This document shows, one piece after another, positions 1 to 7,629 of a stretch of DNA of 15,940 nucleotides. Under the pieces are notes generated by a model. It was not told where the DNA came from. It ran no database searches and saw only the letters and a program-made list of their open reading frames with translations. Origin of the DNA: Gracilaria caudata (Eukaryota > Rhodophyta > Florideophyceae > Gracilariales > Gracilariaceae); NCBI GenBank assembly GCA_030374735.1, contig JASCIV010000599.1, positions 1 through 15,940 on the forward strand, in the 5' to 3' direction. The translations under genes and the position numbers were made by a program. Numbering within the stretch: position 1 is the first letter of the stretch; each line of letters starts with the position of its first letter.

Positions 1-20
1 TCTCCCTCCTCCCCGCCCAA

Positions 21-2750
21 ATGCCCGACCACATGCTTCCGCCGCCGCCCCCCTCTGCCGTCTCCTCCGCGCGCCCGCCCGCCTATTTCGATCCGCATCG
101 CCCCAAGCCCGCCGAGCGCGCCGCGTCCCCGCCCGCGTCCGACGCTCTTCTGGGCGTGCCTGACCGCGCTGCCTCCGCCTCGGCCCCACCAGACCTCGAG
201 ATCTCGTCGCGCAGTCTGTTCGCCTTCAAAGCCGACTACTCTGGCATCTTCTCCGACATCCGTCTGGACGAGGATTACGAGAGCTTTTATAACGATAACC
301 CGGAACGTACAAAACTCCCGCCCCCGTTGCCTCTCAATGGCCTTCCACCTCGCCCGCGCCCGCGCGCACGTCCCTCTGCGCCGCTCGATATCCAACCGCT
401 GCGTCGTGACGACTCTAACGCTAGTTTCGATGACCTTATATTCCGCGAGTCTTCTACCATGCGTCCTTCTTCCAATCCTTCTAGTCTTAAGACCGACCAC
501 GACATTCTGCCGCGTTCTTCTCAATCCTTTCTACCCTCCGCGCCCGCTGCGCACGTCAGCAACGCGTCGTCGCCGCCACCGCCGCCGCCAGACCTTCGCC
601 ATCCTACGCCCACTAGCGTTCAAGCGCCCTCCACTCCGCCGCCGTCACATCGCGCGCATCACACGCGTTCGCTTCCGGCATCTGCTCAGCGTCCTACTGT
701 TTCGCGTCCCACTCGTTCGGCACCGCCTGTGCAACAGTCTTCTCCGCCGCTTTGGAAACTGGCTCATCTGTCGTTGGATGATGAACACGTCGCGCCCACG
801 CCTGCTGTTTACCCGTCTTTAGCGAATGCGCCGTATGAAGTTGCATCTCCTCATTCTCCGTATGCATCGTACACGTCGCCGTATTATCAGCCTACGCACG
901 CTCCTGGCGCTGCCGCTGCTGCCGCTGCCGCTGCTGCTGCTGCTGCTGTGGCTGCCGCACATCATTCGTCTCCTCTGCCTTATAACACTGCGCCCCGACC
1001 ACAGCAGTGGAGTCCGACCCATCCGTCGAGAAAGAACCCGTATGAGTATGAAACCAATATGCTTTCGTCGTATCCTTCTTCGCACTCGCCTGATATGTTC
1101 AATGTCGGTTCTCCGGATGATCTTATGCTCAAGTATGGTTCAGCGCAAGCCATGCAGTATTCTGCGCGCGTCACACCGTACAGAGACTCCTCGTCTTCTT
1201 TGTTCTCGTCGTCCAGACATGTGTATTCGTCTGCAAACGGTGCGTCGTCGGCTGTGCAATCGTCGCAACCGCAGCGTGCTCGCGCTGTTGCGGCAGGTAC
1301 GCAGTCGCAGAGCGCGTATCCGTACGGTGTGTATGCGCCGTCGCCCCAGCATGCTAGACATTCGCCGTATTCCACGTCTCGCGCTCGCATGCCTGTTGAT
1401 TATGTCAATGCGCAGGCCGCGGCTGCTGCAGCTGCTGCAGCTGCTGCTGTATACCGTACGAATGGGGTGCATATTAACGGTCATCCGAACACGAGCTTGT
1501 CGTCTTTGAACGCGAATGGAATTGGAGTGCACCATGGTCGCAATGGCGCGGCGGCGTCGAGAAGGGATGGAAGATCCGCAGATGGCCGTCGTTCGGCGAG
1601 TAGCACCGACTCGTATGGAAGGTCGGCTGCTACTGCTAATGCTTCTAATGCTTCCATCTCGCGCTCTGTTGGTGTGGTGAACGAGCGTGTTTCGAACCGG
1701 GGTACGAGTGTTGGCGATGCACCTGTTACTGCGGGCAGCAGTTCTGTAAAGCTTTCATCGTTCACCGACGTGGTGGGTCGTGCCGAGGAGCTTGCGAGGG
1801 ATCAGCATGGATGCCGTTTCTTGCAGACCAAGTTAGAGGAAGGGAATGTGTTGTATATTAACTCCATCTTTGAAGAGTGCTATGATAAGTTTGTTGAGCT
1901 CATGATGGACCCATTCGGCAATTACTTGTGCCAAAAGCTGTTTGAGTTTTGTAATGATGCGCAAAGACTCGCTCTAGTTGAACGCTGTGCGCCGGCCATT
2001 GCCTCTGTATCAACGAATATGCATGGCACTCGCGCTGTACAACGAATGGTTGAATGTCTGTCGAGGCCGGAGCAAGTGGATGCGGTGTGCAAAGCCCTCA
2101 CCCCGGCGGCTGTATCACTTATGAAGGATATCAATGGCAACCATGTAATTCAAAGATGCCTCAATCGTATGGATCCTACGCACAATCAGTTCGTGTACGA
2201 CGCGGTAGCGGCCAATTGTTTCGAGTTGGCCACGCACCGCCATGGCTGTTGTGTGATGCAGCGTTGCATGGACTACGCATCTCCCGCACAACGAAACCAG
2301 CTGACGCAGCAGATTAATGCCAACGCGTTGCCATTGGTTCAGAATGCATTTGGCAACTATGTTGTTCAATACGTATTGGAACTGAATGATCCCGTATACA
2401 CGAGTGAAATCATTCGACGCCTTCGAGGTCATGTGGCTGAACTGTCTATGCAAAAGTTCTCCAGCAACGTGGTTGAAAAGGGCTTGCAACTGGGAGATCG
2501 CGAAACAAAACGCCAGCTCATTGATGAACTCATCGAAAGTGAAGAAACAATGAGACGACTGCTGCATGATGCTTACGGCAACTATGTGATTCAAAGGGGG
2601 CTTCAGGTAGCAGAGGGTCCGCAACTGGAACGCATCTGTGAAGCAATTCGCCCGCACTTACCTTCACTAAAGCAAAGTCCATATGGTAAGCGCATTCAAG
2701 CCAAGATCATGAAGCGTATGCCAAAGGGTGTGGCTCCTATGGTGCAATAA
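21..2750 (+). CDS. PUM: Pumilio/PUF-family RNA-binding protein
   Basis: This is a sequence-specific 3'-UTR-binding regulator of mRNA translation and decay, acting in the cytoplasm. Residues 1 to about 575 are low-complexity (Pro, Ser, Tyr, Arg) with alanine tracts at about 297-309 and 466-476, the disordered N-terminus usual for PUF proteins. The Pumilio homology domain fills about 580-900. Its eight RNA-contacting helices are visible at HGCRFLQ (596), FGNYLCQ (632), HGTRAVQ (668), NGNHVIQ (705), HGCCVMQ (741), FGNYVVQ (777), FSSNVVE (813) and YGNYVIQ (852), about 36 residues apart. The C-terminal cap is SPYGKRIQAK. By the known PUF code the repeat triplets (R8 to R1: NYQ, SNE, NYQ, CCQ, NHQ, TRQ, NYQ, CRQ) predict UGU-N-UAUA, close to the canonical UGUANAUA. 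The frame stays open to the left window edge, so the ATG at 21 may not be the true start. Family assignment is near certain. Confidence 0.95.
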   Translation: MPDHMLPPPPPSAVSSARPPAYFDPHRPKPAERAASPPASDALLGVPDRAASASAPPDLEISSRSLFAFKADYSGIFSDIRLDEDYESFYNDNPERTKLPPPLPLNGLPPRPRPRARPSAPLDIQPLRRDDSNASFDDLIFRESSTMRPSSNPSSLKTDHDILPRSSQSFLPSAPAAHVSNASSPPPPPPDLRHPTPTSVQAPSTPPPSHRAHHTRSLPASAQRPTVSRPTRSAPPVQQSSPPLWKLAHLSLDDEHVAPTPAVYPSLANAPYEVASPHSPYASYTSPYYQPTHAPGAAAAAAAAAAAAAVAAAHHSSPLPYNTAPRPQQWSPTHPSRKNPYEYETNMLSSYPSSHSPDMFNVGSPDDLMLKYGSAQAMQYSARVTPYRDSSSSLFSSSRHVYSSANGASSAVQSSQPQRARAVAAGTQSQSAYPYGVYAPSPQHARHSPYSTSRARMPVDYVNAQAAAAAAAAAAAVYRTNGVHINGHPNTSLSSLNANGIGVHHGRNGAAASRRDGRSADGRRSASSTDSYGRSAATANASNASISRSVGVVNERVSNRGTSVGDAPVTAGSSSVKLSSFTDVVGRAEELARDQHGCRFLQTKLEEGNVLYINSIFEECYDKFVELMMDPFGNYLCQKLFEFCNDAQRLALVERCAPAIASVSTNMHGTRAVQRMVECLSRPEQVDAVCKALTPAAVSLMKDINGNHVIQRCLNRMDPTHNQFVYDAVAANCFELATHRHGCCVMQRCMDYASPAQRNQLTQQINANALPLVQNAFGNYVVQYVLELNDPVYTSEIIRRLRGHVAELSMQKFSSNVVEKGLQLGDRETKRQLIDELIESEETMRRLLHDAYGNYVIQRGLQVAEGPQLERICEAIRPHLPSLKQSPYGKRIQAKIMKRMPKGVAPMVQ
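909..947 (+). repeat. Alanine-encoding GCN tract 1 in the PUF gene
   Basis: Thirteen consecutive alanine codons (residues 297-309), mixing GCT and GCC with a pure GCT run at the 3' end, followed by Val and three more Ala. A trinucleotide tract of this kind can change length by slippage. Confidence 0.85.
1416..1448 (+). repeat. Alanine-encoding GCN tract 2 in the PUF gene
   Basis: About eleven alanine codons after Gln465, using GCC, GCG, GCT and GCA with a (GCT GCT GCA) sub-repeat. The mixed codons suggest it is more stable than tract 1 or selected at the protein level. Confidence 0.8.
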
Positions 2751-3006
2751 TTCTGTGACATGTGTGTTCCGCCTTCGCTATCTCTTTCTTTTTTTGTTGT
2801 TGTTATTGTTAATACTGTTGATGGTGTAGTTATTGTCGGATGGCTTTGGTGCGTAGGATAGAAGATTATCGAATTGGACTCCTGGTTTGTTGTATCATTT
2901 TGCTGCTGATTGTTGTTTTACCTATAGACTCGGGAAATGCGACGCTTTCGTCATCGCATCGTATCTTCCTGCTTACGGAAGATTGTGGCTATGTACAGTG
3001 TAAAAA

Positions 3007-3014
3007 TGTACATA
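3007..3014 (+). promoter_or_regulatory. Candidate Pumilio response element (TGTACATA)
   Basis: Exact match to UGUANAUA, 257 bases past the PUF stop codon. It forms the 3' arm of a perfect 8-bp inverted repeat (2990-2997 TATGTACA, 9-base spacer, 3007-3014 TGTACATA), so in RNA it could be paired. It acts only if it lies inside the PUF transcript, which is unproven. Confidence 0.4.
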
Positions 3015-3183
3015 CAATACGAGTATGTTTATGCATGTGTTATGCCCAGGTAAAAAAGGGATTCGCCGATATTTCTTATCTCCTCGTGCCCCTTGCAACG
3101 TTGCAAAAAAATGCATCCTCTGAGAATCTCAGGGCATGCGGCAGCCCCGAGCGGCTCTGAAACGATGTGCGTTTCTCATGTGG

Positions 3184-3253
3184 CCACGTCAGCGACGTTC
3201 ACCCTTGAGCTCATCTCCTTCCGGGACAAACCTCTTCCCATTCAGACACCAAT
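3184..3253 (+). promoter_or_regulatory. Candidate promoter elements of the coiled-coil gene
   Basis: CCACGTCA (3184-3191), a bZIP-type ACGT-core box, is followed by GCGACGTT and, at 3249-3253, by a CCAAT pentamer about 200 bases before the ATG at 3451. Downstream is a long CT-rich run. The motifs are short and may be chance; position and combination are the only support. Confidence 0.3.
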
Positions 3254-3450
3254 AGGCTCCGTCTTCTCTCTCGCTCTTTACACCACCTCTGCTCCTCCTT
3301 GTGTGTGTGCGAGTGTGACAGAGAGGGAGCGTTCAGAAACCGGAGCCCTGATCTCGACGAGTTCTCCGAAACTTGGGCAGATTTCGTCGATTCGTTCGGT
3401 GGCGGAGCGAGTCTAGGTTTTTTTCCTTTCTCTGTCTCCAAAGTCCAGTG

Positions 3451-5964
3451 ATGGCTCCTCCACAAGCCTTTGTCGCGCCATTAATTCTTGGAAATGTGTC
3501 TCATCGTCAACCACATCGTCTTTCTAAGCGTGTCGTCCGCGCTCCTACTGTTTCGTCTCGTGCCTTGTGCATGACTGCAGCCCCCGGTCCTAATCCGGAG
3601 CAGAAACAGCAACCTGCAATCGTTGATGCATCGGACTTCAATGACGCACCGCCCAAGAGTCAGGCTGGTCCCATTGCAAACGCTGAAACAGAGGCTGTAG
3701 ACCTCCTTGTCGAGCAAACGTCTCCTCCTACTTCACTGCCGCCGCCGGAAGAGTCCAAGCTTGAAACCCCAACGCATTCGGAATCTTTGAAGACAGGTGA
3801 AGGATCACAGCAACAACCAGCTACGAAAGAATCTCGGGTCGCTGAAATCCCAGGTACAGGCACAACAGTTAAACTCTCCCCCGAAGATATTGAAACGGCG
3901 CGCAAAGCTCGCGAAGCGGCTCAGAAAGCGGCAGAAGCGAAGGAAGAAACCCAACAAGAGCAGCAGAAGCGAATTTTGGCCCGTGCTCAGCAGATATGTA
4001 CGGCTATTGGCACTCGAACCAAGGCATTTGAACTCGGTCAACGTGCACGAGGTGCGCTTGGAACGGCTTTGCAGAATGCACAAACTGAAGCGGAGAAGGA
4101 AGACGTCGATACCCAAACCAAACTGCGTGCCTCAGCTTCAAAAGCTGCTGAAGCCCTGGGAAAGGCGGCCGAAAACGGGTGGAACACCACTGCTGTACCT
4201 TGGCTCAAAAAGAAGGTATTACCACAGGTGTTCGATGAAGTCGCCCCCGCAACTGTTGCTGCCTCTACCCTCGCAGTGATGTTGACGCTTGTCGCGCTCC
4301 CTTCTCTCTTCTCCGGGGGGCAACCGGCCAAAGAAGTCTCGAGAAAACAACTTGATGCGGAGACCATCATGTTGGAGAAGAAGCTTCAGCGACAGAGGAA
4401 CTCTTCTGCTGCGTACGGTGGACGCTCCAAGACTCAAAGTGAGCTCTTCCCGCCACCGCAAGACTCCGACTTCGGCTCGAAAACCGGTGCCACGTCAAGG
4501 CCTGACCAAGCTCCTTCAGCAGGTAATGCTCGTGTCACCGCGCCATCAGTGGGTTCCAATGTGTTGGATTTCTCTGAGAAGGCCGAAATTCTGTCACCCA
4601 CACCTCCAAAATCTGCACCAGGACCTGCTGCATCCCCTAGTCTATCGAAGGTTTCACCCACACCTCCCGCACCTACTTTGTCACCTGCAGATGTCTCTCC
4701 TTCTATGGCCATGAGCAAGGTTACCAAAGCTCTGAACTCTAGATCCTCGCTGATATTATCCGCTTCGTTCGATTCTCTCAAGGCTGAGCCAACAATTGTC
4801 TTCGAAGTGTCGAAAGCTTATCATCAATTGCCTGCTCCTGAACAAATGATGCTGGCCAGGACTATTCTTGAAAGTGCCCAGTCTTTAGGATACGAGAACA
4901 TATCTTTGGTTGAACAGGTTACTGGTATCGAAGTCGCACATGCCGGTATTGGTGTTGTTCTCGAAGATGAGACTGAGAACATGCGGGCAGAACTAGTGAA
5001 CTTACGCAAGCTTTCTGACAAACTTGCTATTCAAGCTGCAGAGAGAGAAGCTGAGGTCAACAAGCTGCAGGACAGGATGTTGGAAGAGCGAAGCCAGTTT
5101 GCTGATGAACGTTCTGAGTTGGAAAAGAGCATTATGAGTTTGAGAACCGAGAACTCAGGACTGCTGGAAGATCTTGAAACGGCGAATGCAGAAATTTCGA
5201 AGATGCCTGAACGTTTCGAATTGGAGCAACGCACTCTTGACGCTGAGCAGCGCTCTCAGAAAATGGGTGATTCTGTTGAGATGTTGAGCATGCAGCTGTC
5301 AAAGGCTCGAACGGAGGAAGCGCAGGCAAAGCAAGCAGAAGCGTCTGCGCTGAAAGGAGTAGATGAAGCTAATGCGGAGAAGAACGCAGCCATCGCTTCA
5401 GTAACCAAGAAAATAGAAGATGCGCAAAAGGATGCCCAAGCAAAGGCAGATCAGGTAACTACCGCCGCTAGGAAGGAGGCGGAAAGTGTCAAGAATGAAT
5501 CTCAGAAACAGGTTCTGGTCATGGAGTACAAACTACAGGAATCCCAAAAGCAGGCCGCAAGGACTCTAGAAGACACCACCGCAGCTTACGAAAAGCAACT
5601 AGATAGCGAGAGATTGGGCAAGGAAAAGGAATTAAGAAGCGTGCAGAGCACGTATGAAGCCAAATTAGAGGAACTTCAGAAGCGCTTTAAGGCAGACTTA
5701 GATGCTTTCCAACGAGAAGCGGATAAAACGCTTTCTGCAACGAAGAAAGAGGCCTCTGCGAATATTAATGCCTTAATCAAGGAACGAGATCAAACGAAGA
5801 AGGAGGTTGAACGCGTTGAAACCAAGGCTGCAAAGGCAGAAAGTAAGGCGTTGAAAGAAAAAGAAAGTTTGCAGTCACGAATATCTCAACTCGAGGCCAA
5901 ACTGAGAGAAAAGGTGCCTACGCAAGAAGAAGTGAAAGAAACGGCCGAAGCTGTCGCCAATTAG
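3451..5964 (+). CDS. Plastid-targeted membrane-anchored coiled-coil protein
   Basis: The start is the ATG at 3451 (G at -3, G at +4). The frame is open further upstream but contains no earlier ATG, and this start gives a clean N-terminus. The product is 837 residues. Residues 1-40 (MAPPQAFVAP..., basic and Ser/Thr-rich, no acidic residues, ending SRALC|M) read as a red-algal-type plastid transit peptide. About 45-140 is Pro/Glu/Thr-rich. About 145-255 is Ala/Lys/Glu helical. About 266-288 is one hydrophobic span (ending LTLVALPSLFSGG). About 300-420 is a Ser/Pro linker. About 421-505 is a compact, probably globular helical segment (containing LGYENISLVEQVTG). 511-830 is a long heptad-rich coiled coil. 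This suggests a plastid protein anchored in envelope or thylakoid with a long rod, similar in layout to MAR-binding filament-like (MFP1) proteins. I do not recognise the globular segment, so no function is assigned. Confidence 0.8.
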   Translation: MAPPQAFVAPLILGNVSHRQPHRLSKRVVRAPTVSSRALCMTAAPGPNPEQKQQPAIVDASDFNDAPPKSQAGPIANAETEAVDLLVEQTSPPTSLPPPEESKLETPTHSESLKTGEGSQQQPATKESRVAEIPGTGTTVKLSPEDIETARKAREAAQKAAEAKEETQQEQQKRILARAQQICTAIGTRTKAFELGQRARGALGTALQNAQTEAEKEDVDTQTKLRASASKAAEALGKAAENGWNTTAVPWLKKKVLPQVFDEVAPATVAASTLAVMLTLVALPSLFSGGQPAKEVSRKQLDAETIMLEKKLQRQRNSSAAYGGRSKTQSELFPPPQDSDFGSKTGATSRPDQAPSAGNARVTAPSVGSNVLDFSEKAEILSPTPPKSAPGPAASPSLSKVSPTPPAPTLSPADVSPSMAMSKVTKALNSRSSLILSASFDSLKAEPTIVFEVSKAYHQLPAPEQMMLARTILESAQSLGYENISLVEQVTGIEVAHAGIGVVLEDETENMRAELVNLRKLSDKLAIQAAEREAEVNKLQDRMLEERSQFADERSELEKSIMSLRTENSGLLEDLETANAEISKMPERFELEQRTLDAEQRSQKMGDSVEMLSMQLSKARTEEAQAKQAEASALKGVDEANAEKNAAIASVTKKIEDAQKDAQAKADQVTTAARKEAESVKNESQKQVLVMEYKLQESQKQAARTLEDTTAAYEKQLDSERLGKEKELRSVQSTYEAKLEELQKRFKADLDAFQREADKTLSATKKEASANINALIKERDQTKKEVERVETKAAKAESKALKEKESLQSRISQLEAKLREKVPTQEEVKETAEAVAN

Positions 5965-6051
5965 ACAGGTATATAGTAATAGTTCTTTGTATTTCATGGA
6001 GGTAGATGGGTTCGCAGCGTGCGGAACGTTCTGCATATTATTGACATAAAT
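5965..6051. other. Convergent 3' intergenic gap
   Basis: Only 87 bases separate the stop of the coiled-coil gene (+) from the stop of the DNL zinc-finger gene (-). It is AT-rich and shows no AATAAA on either strand. Both 3' UTRs and cleavage sites must fit here or overlap the neighbouring gene. Confidence 0.7.
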
Positions 6052-6453
6052 CTACGGGGTGTATTCGACGTCACCGTCGGTTATTGTGGTTACAGTCTGC
6101 CCTTTGGCCGCAAGTATCTCTTCAATATTTTTCTCAGGGCCGAACCAACCAAGATTATCTGCTATCAAATGACGCGCGTCACACGATGGACATGTTATGA
6201 TAACGACGCCTTTTGTATAAGCATCCTTTGAGAATGATTTTACGGCACGAGTGTCACATTTTCCGCAAGTGTACACCATGTGAAGCTTTTCCTTTTGTTC
6301 CAGAGGTTTGGGTACAGCAGGTGGGGTGGCGGATTGGGAATAGGGGTGACGCAGTTGGATCGACCTCGATACAGGAGAATATGAAGTTCGGGCCCAGTTA
6401 GAGGAAGAAGGAAGTATCGACGCAAAGGATCGAACCAGAAACAGACGCTGCAT
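6052..6453 (-). CDS. ZIM17: Mitochondrial DNL-type zinc finger protein (Zim17/Hep1/DNLZ family)
   Basis: This is the escort chaperone of mitochondrial Hsp70: it keeps matrix Hsp70 soluble and so supports protein import and Fe-S protein folding. The 133-residue product is the usual size. Residues 1-35 are Arg/Ser-rich, lack acidic residues and begin MQRLFLVRSF, a mitochondrial presequence. The zf-DNL domain covers about 58-115, with zinc ligands C63-G-K-C66 and C88-P-S-C91, the conserved stretch KGVVIITCPSC, and the signature D99-N-L-G-W-F. The ATG at 6453 has A at -3. No intron is needed to give a complete domain. Plants and algae also have plastid members of this family. The presequence here favours mitochondria, but dual or plastid targeting cannot be excluded. 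The gene converges on the coiled-coil gene and diverges from the nucleoside hydrolase gene. Confidence 0.93.
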   Translation of the reverse strand: MQRLFLVRSFASILPSSSNWARTSYSPVSRSIQLRHPYSQSATPPAVPKPLEQKEKLHMVYTCGKCDTRAVKSFSKDAYTKGVVIITCPSCDARHLIADNLGWFGPEKNIEEILAAKGQTVTTITDGDVEYTP

Positions 6454-7629
6454 AGTGTACGCGATAAAAAGAGACGGATGCGAGGCGGTCTTCCAGTTGG
6501 AGTCCAGACACTACAAAGGTAGCTAGTAGGTCTTAGGCGAGCGGTAACAAAGGATCTTGCCGACCGGGGTTCGGCATCACAGGACAGGACCTGCGTTTTG
6601 ACAAGTTTTCCTCAAAGAGTTGTGTATTTAGAGCAAACGGACACAGTCGATTTCGTTTGTTCGACGATTCGGAAGCATGCCTTGATCACTTCGCATTACA
6701 AACGTAGTGCATTCCTATTTATCTTCGCATCTACACCTTATTCTACCCCTGCCTGAATAGGCTCTCGGGGCAAGTATGTGAGGACTGTGATGGTGTCTCA
6801 AACCTTCAAAACAACAGCACCAAGTGAACAAGCAACCAATTCTACATCAGTTAGACATGGGCAAGATTGTGGGAGATGATATACGAGTATCAGGCGCAGA
6901 CTGCCATCAGTTCGCACTGGACATGTGGCCAAGCTGTTTCTGTGTTCCCACAAAGATATCCGGAGACAGATATCATAATCATATCTGACTTGGGATTCCC
7001 TGCTCATGCCCATAGATATCTCAATGAAATATGCCCCGCAGAGCCGGAGACCCCCTTCACTAGTACCTGTCTCAAAAGATTTCACATCTGCTGCGAGGGG
7101 CTATTACTTACCGTTGAAGAGGACTCAACTATCCATTGGCTCCAGACAGACATCACACCATTGTTTTGCTTTCCACATCTTCTTCGTTCGCATTGCGAGC
7201 GTTCCAACCGAGTTCTGAAGGGAAACTGAGTGATGCTGTACGACTGCATCCCTACAGATAAAAGGCGAAAGACCTTTGTGTAGGTTGTCTTATCAATTGC
7301 GACGGAGAGACATGTTGCCCCACTCTCTAACCCTCTCCTTTCTTGTTCGGTAGGAATGCCTTCTTCACTGTTATTGGGGTTCACTCCTGTGACGTTGAAG
7401 TCAAGGACTGCGATTTGAGTGAAGTTTGGCCCGTCAGTGAACCAGTTCTTCTTGTCTTACAGCTTCCTCGTTCTTCTCACGAACTGGGCCAAGCTGATCA
7501 TTCCTCCATACTTGTTTCCAAGCTTGTAGCTTACGTCAACCTTAAATGAAGAAATGCTACAGTGCTTTGGATGGCAATGGGGTGTTCTGCTCGGAGCATG
7601 GTAAACAGTCATCTCGTGTATCAGTTACG
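6454..7629. other. Divergent intergenic region between ZIM17 and the nucleoside hydrolase
   Basis: 1.2 kb that should hold both promoters and 5' UTRs. A short T-rich TTTTTATC lies about 15-20 bases upstream of the ZIM17 ATG on the minus strand. A CCAAT pentamer sits at 6836-6840, and a loose inverted repeat (GAGCAAACG / CGTTTGTTC) at 6631-6662. Overlapping open frames on both strands at 6798-7384 show no recognisable domain, no coherent composition and no good start, so I treat them as chance. No tRNA or other RNA gene was seen. Confidence 0.55.

Larger units (their letters stand above)
2751..3450 (+). other. PUF 3' flank and upstream region of the coiled-coil gene
   Basis: No convincing gene lies here. 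The first 90 bases after the PUF stop are T/G-rich, typical of a 3' UTR. Visible structure includes an inverted repeat carrying a Pumilio element (2990-3014), a 14-bp perfect palindrome TTGCAACGTTGCAA (3093-3106), a 5-bp stem CTGAG/CTCAG with a 3-base loop (3120-3132), and a pyrimidine-rich stretch (about 3255-3300) before the next gene. No canonical AATAAA was seen. An open frame at 2840-3160 has a hydrophobic run but a poor start context, and I do not call it. Confidence 0.6.

Noticed and set aside
826..1509. 227-codon open frame overlapping the PUF gene, plus minus-strand frames at 819-1085, 980-1390 and 1140-1535
   Set aside because: Arg/Leu/Ile- or Ser/Arg-rich translations are side effects of the GC-rich, repeat-bearing PUF coding sequence. 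No domain is seen, and the PUF frame is certain.
2840..3160. 106-codon frame with a hydrophobic segment after the PUF gene
   Set aside because: C at -3 of the ATG, T-rich DNA explains the hydrophobicity, it overlaps the likely 3' UTR, and no family is recognised.
3373..3450. N-terminal extension of the coiled-coil protein
   Set aside because: The extension begins with TTG, lacks an ATG and would hide the plastid transit peptide that starts at 3451.
6555..6580. tRNA T-arm-like GGGGTTCGG; also a GGTTCGATCC on the minus strand near 6427
   Set aside because: No matching acceptor or anticodon stems; the second lies inside the ZIM17 coding sequence.
6798..7384. Overlapping frames on both strands (95, 120 and 100 codons)
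   Set aside because: They conflict with each other, show no domain and have weak or non-ATG starts.
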